Assembly (NCBI GenBank): GCA_000277445.1
Contig: AJWJ01000259.1
Location: 1-32,050, forward strand
Direction of reading: 5' to 3'
Source of the DNA: Polysphondylium violaceum
Lineage: Eukaryota; Evosea; Eumycetozoa; Dictyosteliales; Dictyosteliaceae
DNA: 32,050 nucleotides
Shown here: positions 9,114-20,756 of the stretch, one piece after another
How the letters are laid out: each line of letters starts with the position of its first letter
Position numbering within the stretch: position 1 is the first letter of the stretch
Translations under genes and position numbers: made by a program
The notes under the pieces: generated by a model
The model's database searches: none
Seen by the model: only the letters and a program-made list of their open reading frames with translations
Told to the model about the DNA's origin: nothing

Positions 9114-10953
9114 ATGAATCTCAATGTTTACGAAGTTAATAAAGCCGTTAAAAAAGTAAAGAGTCTTTCGACGGAAGATCTATCCACAGGCAGCAATTTA
9201 GGTGTTTTGCCCTTGGGTATCTCTGTCTTACTCTCACAGAACCATGTAGAGTTTACTGTAATTTTAGAGGGAAAGAAATCGTATGTATTATAACAACAAT
9301 AGCAATAGCAATGAGTATTTATCGTGTGACCATACAATACTAACACATCCCCTCACCACTAGGAGCGAAGTTGTTTGGTTGGGTTTTTATTTTTCAGGTT
9401 CTTTTCTAAAGTTTCAAAAGTATGTATACATATGCGTGTCGGAGTAGCGTCAGAGTATTAATGAGACCATCTCACCAATAGGATATTCAAAAAGTCAATA
9501 GAGAATGCTAGTTTTGAAAATATTGAAAAGATTATACACAAGAGTTTGATCACCAAATTGGAGGATCCGTATAGTTGCCCCATGTATATAACGGGATCAA
9601 ATGACTCCAAGGCATATTTCACAATCTCAAATTCAAACACTGTATTGGGACATATTCCTCTCCACAGATCAGACACCTTCCACACTCTACAGTCCTATCC
9701 AATCCTCTATCTTGAAAACGATATCCAAGTGGTCATTGGTACCGACTTGGACAGAAACCAGCTCTTTCCCTCATACTCCAAAGTGGACACGAGTTATTCA
9801 AGTACCCTCAGAAACATCGATACAATATTCTCGCAAAATAAATGGTCTGCAACCGTGATCCCTGTCATCAAAGAGGAAGAGTCATTGTCACCACCAACCT
9901 CAACCACTGTACCAACACCAACATCCACCGCCAATCCAACCACCCCCACACCCGCCTCACCCAACGAAACCCCCGCCACCACCACCCCCACACCCACCAA
10001 TACCAACAACAGTGGACCTAAATCCCTACTGACCAAAAATCAATTTGATCTGGAGAAGCTGTCTCGATGGTTTATTAAAAAGTTTAATTCCACATCGCCC
10101 CTGACATTTGTGTATGGCGTGTCACTGTATAGAAAATCAACGCAAAAGACCATGGATCTGTTGACACTCAAGACACTGTCCACCGGCAAAACATATATCG
10201 TCAATCTCGTGCACACATTCAGATTAACCCCCAGTTTGGATTTCTTTAAAAACTCGGAAATGCAAAAGAATTTTGAAAATGAACACTTGTCTCAATATTT
10301 GACAAGCTTTACAAATTTAGAAAAAGATTGCCAGGTATGTATAGGTCTGTGTATTTATTACTGTTGTTGTCAATACTAACACTGTTACATATTAGGCAAT
10401 CAAAACATTATTCCCAACCTCATCCATTTCAATCTACAACCCATTCTTTGAAAAACACACACGTAAAGTGCTAAAGTGTTCATTACCATTGGCAATCGAG
10501 TCTACATTTTTTGCCTCAAATCATTCCATTTCCAGTAGTTTAAGTGGAAATAATAATAGCAATAGTAATAATAATACAACTACTACCACAAGTCATAAAC
10601 CAACCACAAATATTGTTGATCCAATTCCAATTAGTTCATCTGCGACATCATCTGTAGTAAGCACAAATAATAATTCTAGTCTATCGCCATTTGTATCCAT
10701 TTCATCAGCCACTACAACCACATCAACTACCAACAACAACAACACCAATAGCAGCAGTAACAGCAGTATAGATCGTTGTTCACCATCCTCTACTACTGCT
10801 ACTACCACCCCAGCAGGAGAGAATATTTTAGATAAATTTAAAAATATTGAAAAGAAATTCCAATCGGTTGCAATCAACAACAACAATCCAAAAATTGACG
10901 TTGAAAAATTATCTCTTATCGTAGGACAGACTCTAAAATCATATAGAAAATAA
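9114..10953 (+). CDS. Unrecognised four-exon protein, 544 residues, with Pro/Thr-rich and Asn/Ser/Thr-rich inserts
   Basis: Exons are 9114-9280, 9363-9419, 9482-10334 and 10396-10953. Introns are 82, 62 and 61 nt, all with GTATGT donors; introns 1 and 3 have TACTAACAC branch sites. Frames stay open across each junction, which supports the model: GKK/SSEVVWLGFYFSGSFLK, then FQK/IFKKSIENASFENIEK, then EKDCQ/AIKTLFPTS. The protein starts MNLNVYEVNKAVKKVKSLS. The conserved-looking core (about 30-190 and 265-370) has alternating beta-strand-like and helical segments. It is interrupted by a Pro/Thr-rich linker (about 215-265) and a Ser/Asn/Thr-rich insert (about 415-485) before a helical C-terminus (DKFKNIEKKFQS). 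There is no signal peptide or membrane segment, so it is probably cytosolic or nuclear. I do not recognise the family and assign no function. Confidence 0.8.
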
Positions 10954-12857
10954 ATCTACATTATTTTACATCCCCCCACTCACCACACACCCCCCTCCCA
11001 AACTTCGATCTTATTTTAATTTTTTTTTTTTATATTTCAGCACACTCCCACACATATGTGCAGCACACACACACTTACACACACATACCTGTATTCATTA
11101 GCACGATGCAAAGAGGTCTACTACCCTTTTTATTTTTTTAGTAATGTTTTTCTTACTTTTATACAACTATATTAGCACAGATAGAGATAGAGATAATACA
11201 GATATACACAGATAAATAAATAAAATCATACAAATAGGATTATCACAAAAAGAAAGAAAAGGGAAACGAAGAAAAGAAAAGAGGTCAAACAAGAAGATCA
11301 CTATAGTTGGTACATCACAATTTATTCTTTCAACTTATGTAAGATCATAAATAGATATATTATATATTTACACACACCACACCAAACACACAATTGTGGT
11401 GATCAGCATCTTGGTTAATAGCCTCCGATCAAATAGGATACATTAATTAATTAAGTAATTAGTACGCTATTATCACCTACAATCATCTACTACTATATCA
11501 GGGGTTTTTTAGGACTCCTTTTCACCTCTTTTCCCACAACTTTAATAGTACTCATTCGAACCATCATATCATCGAGACACACAACTATTTCTCCTTTTTT
11601 GATTTTGTTTTAACTAAATAAGAAACTTAATTTTTAATTTTCAATATTATTTAATTATTTTTCCCTTATCCAGAAATGGGAGGTGAGATTTAATATTACC
11701 ATCATCACCACCGCCACTTCACATCATCCCAATTAATATTATGTCAATCTCTTGTTAATCATCATCATCATCAATCATCATCAACAAAATCAATAACAAT
11801 CAATCACCATTGTTCACTATTCTTTGTTACCTTTATATTTTCGCTGAACCACCAAATACAACACACTCTATCAGAATCAATCTAAATCATTTATTCTTCT
11901 ATAAAAATACATAAGCATATGTAATAATCAAAACTTTTTTTCAATTTCACATCATTCCCCCGCGTTCGCTCTCTCACCACTTTATCTCTTTCTATCTTTT
12001 TGTCTGTAATCATATCTTGATTATATTCAGATTAAACTTAATTATATATATATGGTATTAAACACACCACAATTTTATTCTCACCCACTTTTAAGATTAA
12101 CCTTTTGTGGACCGGAAAATTTAAAAGTAAATGACATGTTGGAAAGAAAAAAAAAAATAAAAGAGATAGATTAGGTGAGTGGGTGGATTCAAATGTTTAC
12201 TATGTATATCATTAATATTAAGTTGTTGTTATGTGGGGGACCTGATCTAAAAAAGGGAGAGATTGTCGTCTGACAACACATGTAAACAACTATTTATCAC
12301 CTACTTTTTCATTTAAAGTAATTCATCATCACTATCATCTAAACATCCCTTTCCCCCAGACATAATTATAGACATATTTAAATTTAATACCACAAACACA
12401 CCAATTAATATCACGGTAACATAAAAAATGAATTCCACAAATGTCCATTTAAAATTTTAAAACATAACCATGTTGGGGGTGGATTAAATATCTCCCCCCT
12501 CACCACAACCCCACTCAAATTAAAAAATATCTTTGTTAAACCATCTGTTTAAATTGACCCCCCCTCCCCCATCCACATGTGGACATATATATCAATATGT
12601 GGAATCCAATAGTATCATAGTTTATTATTTGGATTCAAGTAGTTGAAAACTTCTAAACATATTTACAGACCTAATATTCATATAGAACCAAAACACCCAC
12701 TCACACACTCACCCTGTTTATTTTATCACCACACCACCATATTAGTTTATATGAAGGTCTATAGACAATCACACACACACACATACACACACAGAATAAC
12801 AGTGTACACTAATATTAATATTAATTGTAATAATAATATAAAATAGAAAAAGATAAA
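10954..12857. other. 1.9 kb spacer upstream of the aardvark-like gene
   Basis: No coding segment was supported on either strand. The stretch alternates C/A-rich blocks (CACACACACTTACACACAC near 11065; CACACACACACACATACAC near 12770) with T-rich and TA-rich blocks. C-rich runs occur near 12500 and 12560. It is long for this window and is presumably the upstream regulatory region and leader of the 12858 gene. Confidence 0.5.
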
Positions 12858-14975
12858 ATGTTTAATAAAATCGTCCCATTATTATTTAACAAATCAAAAT
12901 CAAAAGAAACAACTACAACTACAACAAATACAACTACAACTACAACAACTACTACTACAAATATAAATAACAATATTGATACTCGTAGTAATAGCAATAG
13001 CAACGGCAGTATCATTAATATTGTAACAACATCATCGTCAAACAACAACAATACTAGTAATAATAACAATAGCAATAACAATAGTGGAACAAGCTTTAAA
13101 AAAGACTATCGTATTAGAAAAGACACTTTAGTAGAGGAGATTGATTTTTTAGTACACCAAATAAAGAATCAAAGCATAGAGTCTCTAGGAGAAGGACAAT
13201 TAGTGATTTCAGATCAAATATTATCATTAGAAAGAGAGAAAAGCAAGTTTATAAATATGTCTGCCAAATTAAATTACTCTTCACCCAATACATTGATTCC
13301 ATCAGTATCAAAGACATTTATTTCACCTTTTGGTTTATCCGTATCACCTCAAAACAATAACAACATGGACATTAATAGTAGCAACAATAACAATAATAAT
13401 AAACAATCTATTCAAGACAAGAATTTCGGTCTATTAGACAACAACAATGGCAATCAAATGCAAATCCAACATCAACCCAATTACCATCATCACAAAGAAC
13501 AACTTGATATATTTTCAATTCCAACTGAAATGTTGGTACATTTATTATCATTTTTATCCGCTCGAGATCTGTGGAATATCAGTCAAACATGTAAACGAAT
13601 ATGGTACACTGTAGATACATTTAAATTTTGGGAAAACCTATTCGAAAGAACATGTCCACGTATATTTTATGCTATGCAATTTAATTCTAGATGGTCTTCG
13701 CCAAACTCCCATCAATTTAAAATGATTTTATGTTATATTGATAGCTTACCTGATGTATGTTGTTTTGTATATAGTTATATCTCTTATTGAATGTATCAAA
13801 TACTAACTCTTAATTAATCCATCTTAGGAATATAATAAAAGCTTTGATCAAACCGATGAAAATGGTCAAATTAAAAAGATTATTGGAGTTATTAAAGAGA
13901 ATTTACATAATCCAAGTGTATTGAGAGAGACATGTTATATATTGAAAAGATTAAGTTATAGACAAAGAAAAGAGGACGAACATGAAAGATTAATAGCTCG
14001 CTATGGTGGTATTAAATTAATTTTACAAACGATGAAAAAACATCCATATGACGCCGGTGTTCAAGAGGATGCCTGTGGAGCTTTAGGAAATTTAACTTGT
14101 GATTCTCCAAATAACTTTGGTGTTTGTATGTATACATAGTAATGGTATTTGGTAGTTGACGATATTAATATTTGTTCTTAGATTCAAATAATAATTATTT
14201 AGAAGTAGTTGAACAAGGTGGTATTCAATTAATATTGTTGGCAATGAAAAATCATATGTTAAATCCTGGAGTTCAATATAATACTAGTTTTGTGTTGAGA
14301 AACTTGGCCAGAAATGATATAAGTGAAAGTAGAGTTGCACAAGAAGGTGGAATTCAATTGATTGCCACTGCCATGAGAAACCATCCCAACCACATTGGCA
14401 TTCAAACCCAAGGATGTGGTGCTCTAAGAAATTTAGGTTGCAACGATAGCAACAAAATCTTAAGCGCCAAAGAAGGTGGTATCGGTTTGATTTTAAAGGC
14501 CATGAAGGGTTTCTCGTCACACTCTGATCTCCAATTAAATGGATGCGGTGCCTTGAGAAATTTGGCCAGAAATGAAGAGAATAAAAACATGATTGCCAAG
14601 CAAGGTGGCATACAATTAGTATTGTTGGCCATGAACAACCACCAAGACGATCCCGATGTCCAAGACGAAGGCTGTGCCGCATTAATTAATTTGGCCTACC
14701 AAGACGAAATCAATGAAGAGACCATTGCCAGAGAAGGCGGCATCACCCTCATCCTCAACGCCATGAGAAACCACCCTTTCCACTCAGGTGTGCAAATGCA
14801 AGGTCGTGGCGCACTCAAGAATCTCTCTTGCAACCCTAAAAACAAGTTGACTATTGCCAGATCCGGCGGCATAGAACTCATGGAAATTGCCATTCAAAAT
14901 CACCCCACTTTTGCCAATAGATTCCTCGAATTGATGAGAATACTCCAAGCTGCATTAGAGGAAAATGCATTTTAA
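12858..14975 (+). CDS. aarA: Aardvark-like F-box and armadillo-repeat protein (beta-catenin-related)
   Basis: Exons are 12858-13754, 13828-14125 and 14182-14975, giving 662 residues. Intron 1 has a GTATGT donor, TACTAACTC branch site and TTAG acceptor. Intron 2 uses GTATGT at 14126, though GTGTTT at 14119 would also keep frame. After Thr- and Asn-rich tracts (about 17-75) comes an F-box near residues 217-265 (IFSIPTEMLVHLLSFLSARD, then WNISQTCKRIWY). From about 330 to the end there are roughly eight armadillo repeats with the recurring pattern GGIQLI..AM..H, GCGALRNL and AR...NK. F-box plus C-terminal ARM repeats is the layout of Dictyostelium aardvark and plant ARABIDILLO proteins. Aardvark acts in cell-cell junctions and in GSK3-linked prespore signalling; the F-box suggests SCF ubiquitin-ligase contact. 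It is somewhat shorter than the D. discoideum protein as I remember it (about 750 residues). Confidence 0.78.
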
Positions 14976-16559
14976 TAATATATCCAAAATAAAATATATA
15001 GTATAGATTTAACCCCAAACACACTCACACAAATACCACAGATCAGATTTATTTTCTTTAAAGAGAGTCAATTAATTAATTTTAATTCATGAAATCCTAT
15101 TGGGCAGCGGTGATCTCGTCTCATTCTTTTAAAAATATCCATTTTAGTAAATGTATCGTGTTCTAACCCCACCCCGCCTTTTTTTTCCTTTTCAAAATTC
15201 CTTTATTTATTTTCACTAGAAAATATCCATTTTGTTTTAGATTTTTCCTTGTTTAATTTGGATAAGGAGGTGATTTTTCTCAATATGAATGTTGATTAAT
15301 ACGAGAGTACAGATGAGTGGTTTTTTGTTTAAAGAAAAAAAATTGAAAATATAGTATGAAAGAGTAGTCTGTGGAGAATACAATACAAAATTTCATTATG
15401 GGGTGGGGGAAGTGTATACCATATATATTTATAGATTTTTTTGAAAAACAAAATCAATCAATTTCTCATCTATTTTTATCCACTCTTCACCCAAATCACA
15501 TTTCTAGGGGTAAAATTTGTTTTTTTTGTGTGTTTAAAAAAACGACAGTTTTATATTAAGAGAGAAAATAGCTCGTATTTGTATACAACAGTACTCCTTT
15601 TTTATCTCATATTCATCAGTTTTCACATTAAAAAATAAACAAACATCAAACCCTTTTGGTAATTTACTAGTAAATGATACAATGAGATAAATATAAATCA
15701 ATCCAATCACACTCGCTCTTTTCCTCACCCACCACTATTTCAAACTCAATACTAGTGAGTGAGGGTGACATTGTGTGTATGCATCCAAAATTAAATAATA
15801 GTATTATACAAATTTTTAAATGTGTTTTGTTTTTACCATCACAAGCATACTGCTCAACATATGATGATGCCACAACACAACCAACAGAGAGTGTATAATA
15901 AAAAATTAAAAAACGTGTATTGGCGTCTCCGTCCTCTTTTATTCCGCTACCCAAGAGTGGCGGAGGAGTGTGCGAGGATGTGTTGTTGTTTATCTATTTG
16001 TCTATTTTAGTTCAAAAATAAGATGTAAAGGTAGTTGTGAATAAAAGATGTGAATAGATGTGATGGGATATCTCTCGAATCGTGATAAGAGTGATTATAT
16101 CACAGTAGATCGATAATTATAAAAAACTAAATCAAATAAACCTGATATTTATTTAATATTAACCAACAACCACTACTTCATACGAGTTAACCAGAATTTT
16201 ACTACTAATAGTCTTTTTAATACACCCCATACATCACATTTTATCAATAACCACCTCCACCCACCACCACTAATTCTACTACTACTACTTTTCATCCATC
16301 AATTTTCACCTCCTCACCACCCACAAAAGATATATATTGTATGGGTGATATCCATAAAAGTATAAAGATTTCTGAAAATAGTCAACTATTGAATTAAATG
16401 GAATTTTTGTTTGATTTATTTTGGATTTTTGGTAAAGTCGAGAAGAAGTAAATGTATAAATAGATATGAATTTGGAAAGAATAAGAACAAAAAAAAATAA
16501 ATCCAATCTTTAGTAAATACTAAAAGTCAAACAATACGAATTAAAACTACTTAATTAAA
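14976..16559. other. 1.6 kb spacer after the aardvark-like gene
   Basis: No gene could be supported. Short frames of 60-95 codons near 15370-16010 on both strands are rich in Phe, Ile and Lys, lack recognisable domains and overlap each other, as expected of AT-rich noncoding DNA. Confidence 0.5.
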
Positions 16560-16791
16560 ATGTTATTCAGTATGTATACTAAAAATACCTAGTAATTAAT
16601 TAATGATCACTTTACTAATTTATTTTTTAATTTTAGAAAATATTGCCTCATTTGGAAACTCTGTCTCTGCTTTTAAATCAATTAAATCTGAATCAAATAT
16701 TAATATCAACAATGATTCTATGATTTCAAGAGATGGTCAAAATTACACTGCTGTCTCCTTTTATTCTGTTTATGGAAATAACAAAAAATAA
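16560..16791 (+). CDS. Tiny two-exon gene encoding a 54-residue polar protein
   Basis: Exon 1 is only ten bases (ATGTTATTCA, 16560-16569). A 67-nt intron follows (16570-16636; GTATGT donor, TTTTAG acceptor), then exon 2 at 16637-16791 ending in TAA. The spliced protein starts MLFKNIASFGNSVSAFKSIK, continues with Ser/Asn-rich sequence (residues 21-33) and ends SFYSVYGNNKK. A minute first exon followed by a short Ser/Gly/Asn-rich protein is reminiscent of the many small developmentally expressed dictyostelid genes such as the hssA group, but the Gly-Cys-rich signature of that group is absent, so membership is only a guess. It stands alone in a 3.4 kb gene-poor stretch. Confidence 0.6.
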
Positions 16792-18362
16792 TCATTATGT
16801 CTGATGGTGAAAAACAAATGCAATTTATAAAATGATAAAATTAAAAGACTCCGAATCAAATTATTATGAATAAAATCGTAATAATAAATACCTTTTAAAC
16901 ATAACCAATACTTTGAATATATTTTTTTTGATTTACAAAATACTACAAAATATTGTTTCGTTTGTGGATAGATTGTGATTATATCACCTACCTGTCAGAC
17001 AATGGACCAGATTTAAACTTTAAAATTTCTATTAAAGGGGGGAGGGAATGATTTTTATATTTTTACATCACCCAAAAAAATTGACAAAAAATGGGTTACA
17101 TATGGAGAGTGAAGAATGCAATCAACATCAACAACAATATTATTATTTAATTTAACAAACTATAGAAATCTTATTGAGTAATTTATTTAACCTCACTTCT
17201 TTTGGATCTATGGATTTAAAATCAAAAGTAATGCAAATGGTACTAATTTGTGAATAAACTTTACTGCTGGCCCTACTTTTGATCCTAGATATCAAACTCA
17301 CAGAATAAAAGGAAGATATCACAAAAGATAAATAGAACACAGTCTGACAACAACAAGTCGTAACAAACTTACAATAAAAAATAACTATTTTGTTAGACTT
17401 AACCTATGGGTTATATCATATCGCTATCAATCAATTTTGAAAGCAACAGCTGATTTTGATAAACACTCGGCTCTACTTGTATGGGTGTGTGTGTGTGTGA
17501 GTTTAAACTCTATATCTCACTAAAAGTTGATGTTTTTATCAGTATGTACGCATGAGATGTTTGTGTGTGTATAAATGTATGTGTCTGTATATATGTGGAT
17601 CTCTAAATTCAATATGAAATTCATTTCAACACATTGATTTCTTTAACCTCTATCTAGATATATCTATATCTTTTTAAAACACCACACACTACTACTATTT
17701 ATATAACACACTACTGCTATTTATATTACATTTTAATTTTTAATCATCAAAAAAATAAATCAAATGGCTCAAAGTGGGATATGTTGAATTCAGTTGACGA
17801 TGATTTCATAATTCTCTTCTCATCACAAAGCTTTACAAAAAACATCAAAATTGATAGTGTCATTTTCTATATTTATAAAAGTGAAAAAATTTTTAAAAAA
17901 TGTGGGTTGGTGCGATACATATTTTGGCAGCTTTTTTCAATAGCATCATCCAAAAAGGATTTTTTTTTTACAGATCCTTTTTCCCTCTTTTTGGAAAAAC
18001 TATAAATAATGTGAATTTAAATTTTATTTAACAATGCAAAGCACAAACAACTAAACAATAGTAATAAAGTTAAGCTATAAAAGTAATTTTGTTATTTTAT
18101 AATTTTAGTAGTAGTAATTAAACACACCACTGTTTTAGAACAACACTTCCTTTTTTTATTCAACACACACAATTTCACCACCCACACTCACACCTCACAC
18201 CCGCAAACTTGTTTTCTTTCAACCACATCATTTCCAACAAGCTACTAGTCAAAGAGATTTGTTGAATCATTTATCTACTCTTGTTGTATAATTTTCCAAC
18301 ATTTTAAAAAATAATTAATCAATTAATTAAATTACACCACCAACACAAAATAAATTAAATAA
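16792..18362. other. 1.57 kb spacer before the lipocalin gene, with a possible decayed small gene
   Basis: Apart from the candidate at about 17165-17332 no coding signal was seen. The stretch 17470-17600 is GT-rich (gtgtgtgtgtgtgag). The 18120-18250 segment is CA-rich and the last 60 bases before the lipocalin start are A-rich, as in dictyostelid leaders. Confidence 0.45.
17165..17332 (+). pseudogene. Possible decayed small protein gene
   Basis: After a TATAG acceptor-like site, one plus frame reads LLSNLFNLTSFGSMDLKSK and then a second frame reads INFTAGPTFDPRYQTHRIKG followed by RYHKR and TAA. The second segment looks like a real protein tail, with clustered basic residues and a Pro-Arg-Tyr motif rather than AT-rich noise. 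The first resembles the start of the tiny gene at 16560. The frame change and a TGA near 17251 would mean the copy is broken. No donor exon could be assigned. An antisense frame covers the same bases (17152-17340), so the assignment is weak. Confidence 0.25.
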
Positions 18363-18944
18363 ATGTCAGTATCACCATCATTTAAATTATCAGCACTAGT
18401 TATGTTTGGACTTATTCTCTCTGTCGTGAAATCATCTTACACTCCATCGGGTGTCACCGTTGTCCAGGATTTCCAGGGCGAGCGTTACTTGGGTCAGTGG
18501 TATGAGATTGCCCGTTTCAATCATATTTTTGAGCGTGGAATGGATCATGTCACTGCCACATACTCAACCAGACCAGACGGCGGATTGGATGTCTTGAACA
18601 GAGGATTCAAGGTAGAAAAGAACCAGTATGAACAAAAACAAGGAGTTGCATATTACGTCGGATCCAACAGCACAGCTACATTAAAGGTTGCCTTTTTTGC
18701 CTCTATCTACTCAGGCTACAATGTCATTGACACCGACTACGAGACCTACAGTTTGGTGTGTGGTCCCACTCGTGACTATCTCTGGATCTTGGCCAGAACA
18801 CCATCCCTTGATAAAGCCATTGTCGAAAAATTAGAAGCCCTTGCCCAAAGCTTTAAATTCAACACCAACAACCTTATCTTTGTCAACCAAGAGCCCCAAT
18901 CTGAGGCCACTCAAGAAATTGGTTGTGGTAAATCCAAACAATAA
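18363..18944 (+). CDS. Secreted lipocalin of the Blc/apolipoprotein D type
   Basis: A single intronless frame encodes 193 residues. Residues 1-24 form a signal peptide (hydrophobic core LSALVMFGLILSVV). The lipocalin start motif is GERYLGQWYEIARFNHIFER (about 39-58), with the invariant G-x-W in GQW. TYSTRPDGGLDVLNRGF fits strand B, and YLWILARTPSLDKAIVEKLE (about 140-160) matches the end of the barrel plus the C-terminal helix of bacterial Blc and plant temperature-induced lipocalins. Length is typical for the family. Such lipocalins bind lipids or other hydrophobic molecules in an eight-stranded barrel and often protect membranes under stress. It has no lipobox cysteine, so it is probably soluble and exported. 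Codon choice is richer in G and C than the flanks. The next gene starts about 200 bases downstream on the same strand. Confidence 0.92.
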   Translation: MSVSPSFKLSALVMFGLILSVVKSSYTPSGVTVVQDFQGERYLGQWYEIARFNHIFERGMDHVTATYSTRPDGGLDVLNRGFKVEKNQYEQKQGVAYYVGSNSTATLKVAFFASIYSGYNVIDTDYETYSLVCGPTRDYLWILARTPSLDKAIVEKLEALAQSFKFNTNNLIFVNQEPQSEATQEIGCGKSKQ

Positions 18945-19055
18945 TTATAATATTGATAACTTAATTATTAATTTAATTATATCTTTATTCCGCCATATCT
19001 ATACATATATCTATTTAATAAATCTCCCAATAAATCCGTTTTAACTTTCCAAGAA

Positions 19056-19079
19056 TTTTTTTTTTTTTTTTTTTTTTTT
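19056..19079 (+). repeat. Run of 24 T residues
   Basis: An uninterrupted T homopolymer lies 66 bases upstream of the FANCF-like start codon and about 110 bases after the lipocalin stop. It may serve as the lipocalin 3' region or as a T-block of the next promoter. Confidence 0.9.
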
Positions 19080-19145
19080 AAATTTGGGATATCACCAATC
19101 ATGATATGCATGCATTGTGTGTAGTTTAGTAGATCAATCATATCA

Positions 19146-20398
19146 ATGAATGTAGATGAAATTCAAACACTAGTCAATACACTATACGATTCAGTAAATC
19201 AGTCATCAAGATGGGATAAGGAATCTTGCCAGAGAGCATTCATGTGGATACAGCATTTTGAAGAATATGTGCACTATCTCCTGGCAAGAATTGATATTGA
19301 TCAACAATATCAAATAGAATTAAATAAATTTAAAGAAAACATAGATACAATCATTAAAAACACATCGGTTACATTGAATCGGGTACCCCTGTCTCTGATA
19401 AACTCTGACGCTGTTATACAATGCTCTCTATCAAATCATTTATTGTCTCAATGGTTAAATAATATATTTTTAACTGAAGATCAATTAGATTTGTTTCTTT
19501 CAAGTTATCTAGAATATAGTAATGAAAAAAGAGATGAAGATGATGGTGATTATATAGATTATCATAAAAAGAGAAAAGAGAGATTAGATAATGCTTTAAA
19601 TGTAAATAATAACAAAAAGATAGTTTGTTCGAAAACAGTTACTAATCAACATATACTCTAAAGATATTTATAAAGATATCAAACTCAAACAACTATATTA
19701 AGGTACTAAAAAATTTAAGTGCGTATTGTTTAAAATCCACAACAGCAACAACAAATATCAACAGCAATATAGATCAACCAAATTTGCATATCAATAATAA
19801 TCTAGAGCTTAGAGCAACGGCACAACTAGTATTGAAATATATAGATGTACAAACAACAAACAATCAACAATTTGATAAATCTGTACTCTACTTGTCAATC
19901 ATCAAGACGATACAACATCATAATCTCTTGATATGGGTGATATGGCTACTCATCTCTAGACCAAAGGAAATCCTTCACCTCTCCTTTATCAAGTCGACCA
20001 ATACTCAAGACTCTATTCAAGAGATTATCAATACATTCAACAGCATCAAAGGAAATATCAGCAAACTAAAGTTCTTTCTCGACTCTTCCAACCAAGAGCT
20101 TCTTTCTCTGGCGTGTCGCATGAATGCACAAATCTATCAATTGCAATTGAGCACGATATTTCTCTTGATAGACTACTATATCTTTGACGAAAAGGCGTCC
20201 AATTCATGGCTAAGTGTCGACTATCAATCGAAAATCAAACAATCATTCACATACATCCTCCAACACCAGCCCAACTACCACAAATCAACACTCCTTCACG
20301 AAATCAACCAACGCATCCTCTCCACCAAACTCAAACCATTCAATACAAAAAACAACGTATTACCAATACTAATAGAAATAAAGAAAAAATGTACTTGA
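19146..20398 (+). CDS. fancf: FANCF-like protein (Fanconi anaemia core complex adaptor)
   Basis: Exon 1 is 19146-19601 and exon 2 is 19664-20398. The 62-nt intron (GTAAAT donor, TTACTAATC branch site, CTAAAG acceptor, phase 0) removes an apparent stop, giving 396 residues; human FANCF has 374. Residues 19-45 (SSRWDKESCQRAFMWIQHFE, then EYVHYL) match the FANCF N-terminal helices (STWDPATVRRALQWARYLRH). VPLSLINSDAVIQCSLSNHL resembles the next conserved block. QPNLHINNNLELRATAQLVL corresponds to NPNLQEDSLMKTQAELLLER. The C-terminal part (about 310-370, LDSSNQELLSLACRMNAQIY, then WLSVDYQSKIKQSF) aligns with the FANCF helical repeat region containing HPALSPVYLGLLTDWG and PWEELHNRFQSL. FANCF links FANCC-FANCE to FANCM and the rest of the core complex. 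The protein is all-helical with no catalytic residues. The stop is TGA. Confidence 0.7.
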
Positions 20399-20756
20399 AT
20401 AGGTTGTTTTATTCTATATATCTATATATATTTATATATCTGTATCTCATATGTCTTGAGACCACCCCATTTTTATTAAAATTTTGACCACATATCTTTT
20501 TTTTTTTTAGCAAAAAAACGAAATCCCATGGAATCTCTCGTTTTTTACATATTTTTAAAAAAATTTTAGTATTGTGAGTCACGCAAAAATAAATTTAGAT
20601 ATGTGTTGTGGAGAAAAAAAAAAAATAAAACCAACAAAAAGAGATATCGTGTCATATAATACACACTTAAATGTTATCTTTTCATAACGAAGTAATTGTT
20701 TAGTATAAAACTATATTAATTGTATTATTTTAGTGTAGTAATAATAGTAGTAATAA
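20399..20756. other. Spacer between the FANCF-like gene and MMACHC
   Basis: The 358 bases hold only A/T homopolymer blocks (an A-run near 20615, T-run near 20497) and TAG/TAA-rich leader sequence. No gene or structured element was recognised. Confidence 0.5.

Noticed and set aside
9794-10886. Minus-strand frames rich in Val and Leu opposite the 9114 gene
   Set aside because: They are reverse complements of the Pro/Thr- and Ser/Asn-coding repeats of the real gene.
12821-13081. Minus-strand frame with Leu and Val runs resembling membrane segments
   Set aside because: It mirrors the Asn/Thr tract of the aardvark-like gene; no independent evidence.
14284-14893. Minus-strand frames up to 132 codons opposite the ARM repeats
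   Set aside because: Long only because the repeated ARM coding sequence is open in antisense; no coherent domain.
19623-19663. Alternative GTTTGT donor for the FANCF-like intron
   Set aside because: It would also keep frame but gives a 41-nt intron, shorter than all others here, with a weaker donor than GTAAAT at 19602.
19602-19663. TAA within the FANCF-like gene read as a nonsense mutation or as two separate genes
   Set aside because: A phase-0 intron with good donor, branch site and acceptor removes it, and FANCF-like similarity continues on both sides.
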